From assembly GCF_048771995.1 (NCBI RefSeq), contig NC_133032.1, forward strand, positions 31,131,501-31,195,500: 64,000 nucleotides of DNA, given 5' to 3'. The first letter of the stretch is position 1. Each line of letters opens with the position of its first letter. The notes beneath the pieces are model-generated. The model was not told where the DNA came from. It did not search any database and was given only the letters and a program-made list of their open reading frames with translations. The stretch is from Taeniopygia guttata (Eukaryota > Chordata > Aves > Passeriformes > Estrildidae). This document shows positions 21,901-33,706 of the stretch, piece by piece. The position numbers were made by a program, and so were the translations under genes.

Positions 21901-24900
21901 ATCTCCCCAGTCATCATGGCCTTTGGACTCCCAAAGCTGCCTCTCAGCATTACCACTGCTTCTCTTAAACTGCAGTAAGATGCATGGGAATGTCAAGCGT
22001 GGAATGACCAAGAGCAGTTATTATTCATAACCACATCAGCCTTAAACAATACATAGTTTGGAACAACACTTTGTCTTTCACTAGGGCAAATTCTTGCTTT
22101 GCCCTTTAAAAATAGTAAACATTTTCTGACTAATAGAAATATTAGAATAATAAAATGAATACATTCTTTTAGACAGTGTTAAATAAGGGGAGCAGATAGA
22201 GAACTTAGCTAATGTTTATTAAGTATTTTAATTGCTACCTGATCTTGGTGCAGAACCAAACAGAGCGAAACCAATACATTGCTCCAAATGTTCAGCCGTA
22301 TTCTTACTTATCATATTTGTCAGTAGTGTAAGGGAAAGGTTTTGGTTTTTCAAGTTAGTGATAACAGACCTCCAGGTCATGTTTTTGTGTAAAGGTCCTT
22401 AACCTTTCTCCTACAGCTCACCTTATTCAGTTTGGTGCACGTTACTCAATGTCTTGGCACTGTTTTCCTGAGCATCCATGCCTGTAGACATCCTGCAGAT
22501 AACTGGTTCTCACAGCACAGACCTATTTTTAACTTGGTGTGCAGGAAGATGATCTGTTCACGTCTAGAATGCAAGTATCTAGAGTTGCCAGGATTCTGCA
22601 GGTGAGAATTGTGTACATGGTGAACAGTATCTGGGTACAGGTTTGGAATTCTGAAAGTTTGGGTACACTGAAAGTGTAAAACTCTTTGGTATGGCAAAAT
22701 TCCTTGACATATGAATGGCACTGAGTGTATTTACCAAAGTTTTTTATTTTATCTGCGTCACAAAATATCAGAAAAATTGTATGACATTTCAGTTGCTAGG
22801 CAGCCTCATGCTACAGGCCTTTAAAATCCATGTCAAACATTTAGCTTAATCATTTGCCAGAAATGTTTAAAAGCATAATGTCTCAATAATTATTAAATCA
22901 TTGAGTCATTCAAAGAGAAATGTTCCATCTCTGCTTTTATAGTGGTAAAACACAGGTCATTTACTGGGTATGCAAGAGCACACCAGATATTAGAATTATA
23001 GAGCCTTATTGGAGGATATGCATGAATCAAAGAAGAAAGCCATGGTATACAGACTAGATTCTACACTACCCCATTCTCTGACAGCTTAAAGCATTCTCAT
23101 GTAAATTGATAGGTGTAAAGAAACAACATTAATCATATAACCAAATTGCTGTGTTGCCTGTAGGACTGGAACTCAGAAAATACATGTGGAGGTTCTACCT
23201 TTGCCACAGACATTGTGCATGATTGGAATAAATCACTCATGGCCTCATTCCTGCCATGTAACCATGGACAGTATCAGAGAGCCTGTGTTAAACCCTCACT
23301 CCAAGCACTTCCAATGTCCCATGAGCTCCACAGTGGTGCCAGTCTCTCTTTATCTTTTGGGAGTACAGAGTGAACAAGCTCTGAGGGTTCCCTCTGAGCA
23401 GTTAGGGAAATCATGCTGGGTGTTCATCTGGGGTTATAGGTTCTGAGTTTTACCTGGTTGAGTTGAAATGCTCTACTGCCCTAGAGAGTGTCACTCATAC
23501 CATTTGGATAGAGTTCAGTAACCATTATGCTTGCTTATCCATGAAATCATGAATCCTTGCCTAAGGTCCAGGACATGTAAGGGAATCCTGTACACTCTTA
23601 GAGACACGGTCTGCAGGGCTTTCCTGTGCTCTTCTGCTAAGCCCTTGGCCTCTCAGCGATATGTTTTGGCAGTTCAGACTTAGAGCACACACAGATCTTG
23701 GCCTCCTCAGAATCGACATCCCCTTTGGAAGCACCATTTTCAGTTGTATTCTATGTACATGATTTTGCAGTACTCTGACTCTGGCTGATGTTGTACAGCT
23801 ATTTGTTGGTCACTACAAGGCTTTCTCCAGAGTCTGATTACTTGGGATAGGAATTTATCTGCTAAAGTAGAGACATTTGTGTTTGTGCGACAGAAATAGT
23901 GTTACTTACTTTACTGGTCTGACAGAAGATAAGGCATTGAATAAGTCTGGCACAGGAGGTGATGCTGAGAGACACTGGGAGATATATCAAATTGAATTCC
24001 CTGGCCAGCCTGACTGAGTGAATATTTACCTCCTCCAGGGAAGTTAAACCTCACCTCCACTGTGCACTTCTGCACATCTACACCTTCTGCAACTTTACAC
24101 TTTCTAGATAGTTAACTATCTTTAAGAAGAATAAACAAAGTAATTGTAATTTGTTTTTAATTACATAATTTCCAACATCATATTATCTTTCCTTTAAACA
24201 GCACAGCTTTAGCAGAGACACGGACCTGTGAGACAGCAGGTGTGGATATGTTAATCTTTCCATCATTATTATTGTGGTTTTTTCATTGATTTTAAGACAG
24301 ATTCTGTGAGTTTCATACTCAAATAATCTAGTAGATTAACATACATGATTTTAAGTGTGATTTGAAAGCTCACAGTGTCTTCATCTGACTTCTCCGATTT
24401 TGCCTTTCTATCTAACAGTGAAAGTGCAGAATGAAGAACTGATCCTCTTCAAAATTCTCCTTCCCTCTTGTTGTATTGCACTTAATGGGAAAATGTTTAT
24501 TATTTCGGCATGTCATTTTCTGCTATTCTCAGACAGTTTTAGTGATATAAGCAGTACTCAGGGTGTGTTTGAGAGATACACTTTCATCAGTAAAAAACAG
24601 TCTAGTGAACTAATGTAGAAAGAAGAAGACCTGTAGAAAGATTAAGATTCTCCTATGCTATTGGAATAGAAATAGACCCTTGAGTAAAATATTTCAGGAA
24701 ACAAATCCAGTAGAGTGCAATTTAAAGAGAAAGTCCACTTACATGGATTAGTACAGGTTTCTCACTTTCCTTCTCTTTCAGAATTTCCCCCTAAGTTATA
24801 AAATAAGAATAATTACTTCAAGCAAATTTTTCTGACCATTTATTCTACTAGGATTTTCTGGAGTACATTTTCAGATCATGGATTATAGGTCCTTTTCTCA

Positions 24901-27825
24901 TTATCACTAATGAGAATTTCAATGCATGAAATAATTTTACAGTGCTATTTTGTCTGACTTGTATTACACCTGTCAGTCTGCTTTCTCCTGCTATTTCATT
25001 AATATTTAAATATTAATATTTAAAGGTCAAACTTTGCCTTTAGTGATATTAAAATATATTATTCCATTTCATCTGACTTTAGGAGAACATTTCTGGGACA
25101 GTTCTCAGTAGACAGAGAAAAAGGTAAATCACCATACACTTTTCTGCCTTTTTAATCCAGGTTTTTTCTTCTCTTTCCAGCAGAGATTGAACAGTTTCCA
25201 TCTCAGAGGGGGAGGAGAGAGGTTTGTAAAGGAATGAAGTGTAATTCACAGTGCAGTCAATGGGATGAGGTACCACTCTTCTTTGTGCCTCGAGAGCCTT
25301 GCAATAAAGCAGTTGCAGAAGTGAAAGGCTTCACGTGATGTTTGTCCAGTAGAGTTTCTCAGAGCACATCTCAACAATATGCCACCCTGGAATAGAAGGA
25401 AATGTCACATTTTCAGTGCATTGGTGTGATAAAGGCAGTGTTCCAAACCGAGCAGCACTTTTCACACTGATGTATAGATAGCTGAACTGTGTTTCAAATG
25501 TGGGATTTTGCATTCTGAGCAAAACTCGATTATCCCAGAAACTCCTTATCTGTGTAAATATTTGTGGCATGAGAATTGAAGGTTATAAGGTGAGGTTTGC
25601 AAAGAATTATGAATATGGAGTGTAAAGTCCATATAACAATGTTCTTTGACTCAAGACCATGCTAATGCTAATATTTTCATGTGACAAACCCTGAACAAGG
25701 CCTTTACTTACTTGTTATGTTCCAGATGTTAGTCTGGTGCTGCTGAGAAGGTGGAAGAGGTCCTGCAAAGCATGGGATGAATATGCATAGATAATATTCA
25801 CTGCATCAAAGCTGCTTCTCCTGTGAATTTCAGGTATTCTGCCATGAAAGAAAGGTAAATACTGAGCTGAACATATGATATGTGTGTAGATTGTTGCCTA
25901 TAGCCTGCACTTGCAGGAGTCCTTGCAATGTTTGTTCATGTGCACAGAAAAGGGTCTGAGAAAAGACCTTGTAGATGAGAAGTCTTCTTGAGCTCAGCCA
26001 CTGCTCCAAGAGCAAGTGGGATTGTGGCAGCAGACAGCTTAAATGTAGCATATCTGTCCTATCAGCGCTGGATATTGATGCAGTGGGATTTGTGCTAAGG
26101 GACACCAGGGATCCAGCCTTTCCCACTGTCTTCTTTCAGTATACATCAAGGGATTATGCAGATTTAAACCCAAATTGTGTCCACACAATGTGGACACAGT
26201 AGTGGTTTGGACTGAGCACAAGTTTGAGCAGCTGTTGGTTATAAATAGACACACCTCTGGTGCTGGGAAGCTGTGCAGCTTGATGCATTTTATTGTAAGA
26301 CTGTCAAACAACAGGGAAACTATTTAGTCAAAGTGTCAAATCTCTACCATGGACGTGAAGAGAAACATAATTGTTCACTTCAGTGGAAATAAGATCAATC
26401 TCAAGTGCCTAACAGTGAATAATCCTGAGCTGCTATCCTAAACCAGCCGTTGTAGTATTTCACCACTGCTGATTGCCAGGCTGTATTTTTTTTTTTTTTG
26501 CCATGGATCTACATATTGTGCCATATGAGAATATATTGGTCCTCTAATGTAAAGAGATCACAGTCTTTGAGCCTTTGTACTTTCCCACTAATGCCTGTCT
26601 GTAAGGTGGAAAATTAAAGTGTATTCTATTTCTTTTGTCTGCAACTTTTTACCCAATCCGAACATGTTAGAATGTAACTTTTCTTACCTGTGACATAAGT
26701 TGGCGATTATAGCTCTTGCCATCAGACACAAAAGTAGAAATTGTAAATGCATATAACTTAAATTGGAGAAATGATCTTCAGCTGTATAGCTGTTTATTCA
26801 AACCCTAATGTCATTATCATCAACCTAGAGCTATCTGCTTCTGAAGGTCTGATGCAAATTATAATTAATTTTGTGACTCTCCTCAGCACAGTATCATTAT
26901 TCAGTGTGGTTTTCTGACCTAGGCTGGTGCTGGATAATCAAATGCCTTTGCTGTATTTCCAAACACCTATTTTGAAACACAGAACAGCAATAAGAAAGTA
27001 CAGTTGCAGACACAGTGAAGGAAATTATAAAAGTGAGATATGATAAGAGGTAGCTGATCTTTTATCACTTTTTGCATATTATCAAAGAATAAAAAATATT
27101 TTTAATAAACTAAATAATTCTTCCTAAATTCAATAGTTTAATAATTCCTCTGGGAGGGTGTGTATGGGGAAAAAACCCCAACCCCTTCCTTTCTGCTACC
27201 ATAGAAACCAATCTTAACCAGAATGTTGTAAATAAAAAGATCCCCCTCTGGCTCCATATTTATGTTGAATATGCATTGCTTTTTAAATAGGAATAAAGAA
27301 AATATCTCAAGCAGATAGTTTGTTGATCCCCCCTTAGATTTGTCTGTATTTGCAGAAACAAGCTTAGGAAGTGATTTTTTACTTAATCCTAAAGAGTTTG
27401 CAGAGGCAGCCTGAGCAACCCTACAGCTTTTTCCTGTACAGTCAGAAGGCATGGGACACAACAGAGTGCATCTCTCCCCTTGCTGTGCCTTCATCCTTCA
27501 TCTACCTGTCATGGACAGTGGGTTCTCATAATTTCAAGTATTTTTTGTAATAAATCAAACATTTTCTTGGAGTGGGGAGCTGACACAGCCACTTTGCTGT
27601 AGCTGAGTTCTGATATAAAAAGGAGTGACTCAGGCTTTCCACAGAAAGGAGCTAATTGATGCTTTGATTGATGAGTGTCCATCTGACAGCAGTGTCTGCA
27701 TTGTAAATGAGTATGTTTCATTGAAGGGCCACAAGCTAAATCCCCATAATGAAGGCACTGAAATGACAAATGAAATGCTCCCCCTATTGGCATGGGAATT
27801 TTGGCACATATCAATTTCTTCTTGT

Positions 27826-27826
<1 letters not shown>
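18960..27826. other. Gene-poor desert DNA, no gene recognised
   Basis: No exon, RNA gene or confident interspersed repeat was recognised. The longest open frames are about 98 codons or fewer and carry no motif. Small structures are an AT-only tandem palindrome near 24999-25025 and a hairpin at 26176-26198. Confidence 0.55.
26176..26198. repeat. 10-base hairpin with 3-base loop
   Basis: TGTGTCCACA and TGTGGACACA are exact reverse complements separated by CAA. No adjoining element explains it. Confidence 0.85.

Positions 27827-27860
<34 letters not shown>
27827..27860. repeat. 34-base poly(A) tract
   Basis: Pure A-run on the plus strand. No recognisable retrocopy lies upstream and no clear target-site duplication flanks it, so it is left as a simple homopolymer. 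Confidence 0.95.
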
Positions 27861-27862
<2 letters not shown>

Positions 27863-30265
27863 TAGTACATTTTCGCAAAAATCACGTAAAAAGTTGTAAA
27901 GATTTTCAGCTAATTTTAGTGTTGAATCTACTTTTTTAAATCCCAAACTTTTTTTTTTAACCACTGAAATTACCTTTTTTTTTTTCTTTTCTCTGTGTCA
28001 TTCTGTTCTACCTCTGTATTTTTAGGGACAATTTCAAAATATGCCAGGTTTTTGGAGGCAAAACTCTGCAAACTACTAATGCAGCTATGAACTGAATTAG
28101 GAGCTGATAGTATTTTCCACACATTGTGTGTGCTGTCTGTATATCTGCTTTTGGTGCAGTACAAAATTGCACATTACAGATAGAAACTCCAGTGCTCTGT
28201 TTGTCCTTGACACTGGGGAGATGAGACTGAGCTGGACTGGGAGCACAGCTGTGGGGAATGAAGGTCCACCTGTCCTGCTCAGTGCAGCTGTACTTTTCCA
28301 GCCATTTATTTGGTTTCTACATTTTATTCCAGAGAGAATATATATAATGCCAACAGAGGTTAAAAAGGTTTTATGCCACTCACTCCTGCCGCTTCAGGAG
28401 GGACACCTGTCTGATTGCTGCAACTCTCCAGAATAAGCTGAAGTGCTTGTTTTAACAAGAATGAATCCAAGAGACAAGGCTGGGTACAGCCCATTCAGGA
28501 GAGTTATTAATATATACATTTTTTTGTGGGCCATATGTAGTCCAACTGCACCATTGTAATGAGGAGACCTGGCAAAAAGCACACTTATGAAGGATCCTAC
28601 TCTGGTTTTTGTCTGCTGTCAATCATACAACACTTCCACAAGGATAAACAAGTAGGTGAAAGCAGCCAGATCACAGCCTAGTTAGTTCTACATATTTTGC
28701 ATATATAATGGAAGGCAGTCAGCCTCCTACAGTCTGGGTAATGACAGTGGCTGATTGTCAGTAGGTACAAAATGCTGTGTCTGTTGCAAGAAATGTATAA
28801 ATATATCCTGCAGTCACAGCAGGATGAAACTAGCAACATTCTGTATGGAAATCTGCTGTTCATTTCTGTAGGGTCTGGGTCAGCCATCAAGGCTTTGTGA
28901 AGGACATGTGCTGAAGCTGGTTGCTCATGCTGCAAAAGAAAGTATTTCATGATAGTCTCATCTTTTTTTGTCATTGCTGGTTTCAATCCAGATGAAGCAG
29001 CATTTCTTCTCTGACTGGTCTTTGTGTTCTCACTTTCAATACATACTTCGACCTTAAAATACAGTGGAGATCAAAAAGTATCTATGTAATGATTGCCTCT
29101 TCCTTCTCGACAAGGCAGAGTATATATGTAATACTGGCTAGCATGACAAGAGACACCTCACAATGATTTTTCACTGTTAGCACAGTGCCTGTGAGGTTTG
29201 CTCAGCCAATACCACAAAGAAAAACACTCCTTTCCTTGTCTCTCTTTCGCGTCAGACCCATTTGCTAAGTCACAGCTGTGCAAATACACTGACAACCAGG
29301 ATGTTCCATCGGGGCAACCGGGCACCTCCTGCCACCTCCACAGCCTCCCCCTCCAGGAGAGGGTGGTACAAGAAAGAGCAAGGCAGTGTAAGCTTTAGAT
29401 CTCTCTGCTTTTCTATCTAGCAAGACTGTTCTTTTACAGGAAGGCATGGTTCAGTTCAAACAAGAATTAAATGCAGCCTCTGGGACAATTCCAGGTGCTA
29501 ATGGCTGGGGTGTGGCACAGGATGTGGATGCCAGGATTGGTGTTACTCAGGGAGAAGCAAAGTCAGGGATGACACAAAAGCAGAATGTGGGGGAGGTAAA
29601 GAGGTATTATATCCATTTTATCTCTTTGGTAAGTGCTTGTTTGACCTGTGGGTTGGGAGTCTTTCAGGGCTCAGTGATACCTTCTACATTCAGAAGTAAC
29701 TTCAGGCAAACAAAGGCAGACCCCTGTGGCATGGGGCTGTGGGATTGGCAGCTGTGTCCGCAGAATGACTAACAAATTACTTTGGGGATGTAAGCTTGGG
29801 ACAGATAAAAATTAAATATAAGGTATGTTATTTACATTTATTTCCATTTCAAAATGCCACTTACCTCTATTAACAGTCTACTTTTATTTGGAGCAATGAA
29901 GTTCATTAAGACAGTTGCTTAGGCTGCAAAATTAAGTATTTAGAGGCTGAAAATTGCTGGATTTATGGTTGTCCATGCAACATTAACTATATGTCCAGTA
30001 TATTCAATTATAACATCCTATTTTATTTCTCTACAGGGTACCTGCCTTAGTCAGTGTTCAAAAAGTGAAAGGAATCAGGGCAACTGAACTGGCCTTGACT
30101 AATTGCCTTCTGCCCAACTTTGCTCCTACTATTTCCCATTTCACTTGTTTTATATTCAACTTATCAGCCACCTATTGTTAGTCTGGTGACACCAGACTGT
30201 CATTCCACCTGAAGACTTCAAGACCCTTATAAATGATAACCTTTACAAACCTTCTGCAAATTAAA
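27861..30265. other. Gene-poor desert DNA, no gene recognised
   Basis: No gene recognised. The longest open frames here (about 100-108 codons, for example 29446-29772 plus) show no family resemblance. Confidence 0.55.
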
Positions 30266-30415
30266 TTCTTCATTTTACAAAGGCAGTTAGATACAAAAAA
30301 ATGAAATTATGTACTTGGACCCACAGGCACCTATATTCAACCTAGAAATAGAACCTAGATTTGTGGGTTCCTGATCTTCCATTTTAATAACAAATCTCTT
30401 ATCTTATGCCTAGTT
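30266..30415 (+). repeat. Old MIR-like SINE remnant
   Basis: Follows the MIR layout: 'cttcattttacaaaggcag' for the usual 'cctcattttacagatgag', then 'gaaattatgtacttggaccc' in the core position, 'ctagaaatagaacctagatt' for the 'gctgggatt.gaacccagg' part and 'cctgatcttccattt' near the end. Highly diverged; recognised by eye. Confidence 0.5.
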
Positions 30416-30429
30416 ATTGATTTTGAATA

Positions 30430-32635
30430 CAAATGGGAATCAGAAATCTATGGTCCCTTTTAAATGATCTGCAGTTTACTGCTGACATTATATTTTATAA
30501 AATTTCAGGTAGGGTGTTTGAAACAGATAAAAGTAATCAATCAGAACTAGCTCTAGATGTGTCTATAAATTTCTAAGTGACAAAATCTGAAAGTGAAATC
30601 TCTTGATATATCCAGCAATATTAGTGAGAGAGGAGGCTTACATGGAAATGATTTTTCTTTTCACAGTAACACCTTGTGAAGCTACAAGTTGGAACTTTAA
30701 AGCCATATCTTCATCACAGTTCCATCCCTCTGCTTTCTTCTGCAGTGAATGCACTTGCCATAAATCCTTAAAAATAAATTGTACTGTTAATCTCACCTAC
30801 CAAATTTTGTGTGACTCTGTGGAGGTGCAAGTACGATTGTGACTGCATTCTACCCCAGCAGCCAGCACAGCTGGTTAGGGTGGGGTTGGGAACGTTCTAG
30901 ATAATAGGACTGCCAGAAGAGCAGAGGGAAATATGTTGACTGCTCTGTATGGCATTGTTCATGGTGGCAGTCCAGGCACCGTGCTAAGCTTGGTGGATAT
31001 TTGCTTGAAAAGATTAGTGTTTCATTAAAGGCATAAACTACCAAATTTTGGGCCCAGTTGAAAAAGCTTTAAGGGTGAAAATAAATACATAAAATCCTCA
31101 AAAATTGTATAATACATAAAAAGTCTGGTAGCACCAAAAAGAAAGGTCTGGCTCTGGAGTGCTGTTAAGACCTTGGATGTGTTCTTTGCTCAAGAAAAGC
31201 TGGTGTTGTCTGAGGAGCAGAGAGAGGAGAACAAGAGTAGAAATTGTTCTGGCTCTAATGGAGGCTTGTTTACTGAGTGAAGGATATGTTTGCATGTCTG
31301 TGTAGAATAAGGCTGCCAAAATTGCTGCCAAAATTCCTGCCAAAGCTTAACCACCAAAAATAATCATGCTTGTGTCTTTGGTATTTTCCAAGCCAATTTC
31401 TTTGCTTAGCATGAAGTCTGCAAGGGGATATCCATTAACATAAAAACCTACTGTGTAATTTAAGAAATAGTATTTGCCCTAATCCTTTTTCCCTCTGTCT
31501 CCTCTCCCTCCCCCTTCCTGTCTCATCCCTGCTGCAGAATGCTGTAGTTCTACTGAATGCTGATGAGACCACGCCAAACCCAAGCCCAGCCACTCACTAT
31601 TGACCAGCTAAGTTGGCACCATATCAGCATTGATACTTCTGACAGGGAGGAGATTGATGGAGAAGGCTAGTCATGCTATTGAATTTTCTAGAGAAAATTG
31701 GACTTTGTTTCCTTTTAGTTTGTTTTTTAATATATTTATTCAAGTCCTACTTGATTATATTCCCTCCCCATCATGGCAAAGCCTTCCTGTGTTCAATCAT
31801 CTCAATCTGTTTTCTGAAGGTGCACATGAAGAGAGAAGTCAAGACCTTCTTTCAGCATGCAGTGAGAGAGATTTATTGTTCATATTTCCTACTATTTCTG
31901 TCCACCTGCGTGCTTTAGTTGAAATGCTTCTTGATCCAAGAAAGTTTATAGATGAGACTAGCAGATTCATAAAGGAAACCAAGGCAGAAAAATACCAGAA
32001 TGGTAGGTGGCATTTTGTAATTCAATATTTGTGCTATTTGAGACATATATACACTACATTTAAGTAAGATCAATCAGTACAGAATTGCTGTTGAGATCAC
32101 ACTAAAGCTAAGAAGAAAAACAAAAAGGCAGTGGTTGCTGTTAAGCAGCAACTGAAGTGTTTGCCTGTGGGTGAAGCAGCTCTTCAATGAAAAGTATGGA
32201 TGTATTAGAGGGAAAAAAAGGTGATCCTTGGCTCTGAGAAATGAGTCACAGAACTTAGAAGCTGTAAGTATAATCAATAACATGTAAGTGCTGGTATCTT
32301 TGAATTATGGAAGCTTTAAAATATATAAAATATGAGTTACAGTTTCTTTGTGCATTACCAAAGAGGTTGAACTCTTTCCTAGGCACATTACTTTGGAAAG
32401 AGCAATGGCATCCATTTTTTCAGGTACTTCTGTCTAATAACAGTCCCTAGACAGCAGGAGCAGTCACACTAATGCACTGCAATATAAAGTATACTTCAAA
32501 ACCATTTCCCTGACTGCAGCTGTCAAACACAGCATCAAATGTGTCCTTCCTAGTGGCATATACACATTTCTTAAATTAAATAATAGACGTCTCACAATTT
32601 TATTGAACTATCTCACTTCAAGATACGTAGAAAAT
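30430..32635. other. Desert DNA with a strong splice-acceptor-like tract
   Basis: No gene recognised. A long plus-strand pyrimidine tract ending in GCTGCAG (31478-31537) looks like a very strong 3' splice site but leads into no recognised exon. An open frame of 145 codons at 31630-32067 has no family resemblance. Confidence 0.5.
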
Positions 32636-32639
32636 TAAC

Positions 32640-33245
32640 CAAAATGGTAAATTCCATAATCCTAGAATGGCTGATGGTGGAAGGCAGCTCAGGAAATAAT
32701 CCAATCCTGCTGCCCTTCTGAAAGCAGAGGCAGCTAAAGCAGATTGCTCAGGATACTGTCCGGTCAGGTTTGGAGTAGCTTCAAGGATGGACACTTTACA
32801 GCCTCTCTGGGAAGCCTGTTCCAGAATATGAGAACCCACTGAGTGAAAAAGCTTTCTCTTATTTATACATATATTTGTAGTTCAGTTTGTGGCCATTGCT
32901 TCTTGTCTGATCAGTGGGCACTGCTGAGAAGAGTCCGAGTCCATTTTCCTTACTCTCCCATCTGGTATTATTGTGCATTGCTGGGACTACCCTGTGCATT
33001 CCTTTCTTCAGCCTGAACAGCCTCAGCTCTCTCAGCTTCTGCTTGTATCTAAAAGCCCCTTTTAGTCCTTGTTGATTTGCTGGATCACCATATCACAGAT
33101 TCAGAGCATCACATGTGCTTTGTCTCGAGAATCCAGAGCTGGACACAGGACTCCAGATGTGTCTCATCAGGGCTGAGTAGAAGGGAACCATCACTATAAG
33201 TCACAAGTATGCTCTGTCCAAAATATGAAGTATTGCAGTCCAGCC
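32640..33245 (-). mobile_element. CR1 LINE 3' region, about 0.6 kb
   Basis: Antisense CR1 on the plus strand, starting at the element's 3' tail ('ataatcctagaatggctg') and continuing through 'cagcctctctgggaagcctg', 'ttcagtttgtggccattgct', 'cagcctgaacagcctcagct', 'gctggacacaggactccaga' and 'gggctgagtagaagggaacc'. It is 5'-truncated and diverged, with no coding capacity. It overlaps the same part of the consensus as the copy at 1-485. Confidence 0.85.
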
Positions 33246-33660
33246 TGTCAAAATAACCCAAAATGTAATCCCTTGGTCTGGCAGTGCAAGAGTGTGGCTT
33301 GTATTATTCCATGTGTTTCCTTCCTGGTGACTCTGGTGCGTGTTTCTCTGCACCTGTAAGCATCTCTGAACTTAGTAGCACATTTCATTATCAGAAATGT
33401 AGTTTTAGAATTAAATCCAAATTATTTATTACTGAAGATCTATGTGTGCTGCCTAATGGTGGTGTGCTGCACTGGTCTGTTCAAGGCAGTTGAATTATGC
33501 TGAACCAATTCTTATCAGAATGAGATGAAAGTATCCTCTCTGTTCCTAAGTTTTAAGATCATTTGTGTAGAGTCCCTCTAAATTAGAGAACAAACAGATA
33601 GTTGCTTAAGCAGTCTGAATATCTACCTGAGACACAAACACTATAAAATCCGAGATAAAA

Positions 33661-33706
33661 ATGATCTGGTACTATAAACAGTACCAGATCATCTGTACTG
33701 TTTATA
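33661..33706. repeat. Two overlapping perfect inverted repeats
   Basis: Hairpin 1 pairs 33661-33673 (ATGATCTGGTACT) with 33680-33692 around a 6-base loop. Hairpin 2 pairs 33673-33684 (TATAAACAGTAC) with 33695-33706 around a 10-base loop. The two share bases, so they cannot form together. Confidence 0.95.

Noticed and set aside
24999..25025. AT-only palindrome considered as an origin or regulatory site
   Set aside because: Short AT-only palindromes are common by chance in sequence this AT-rich.
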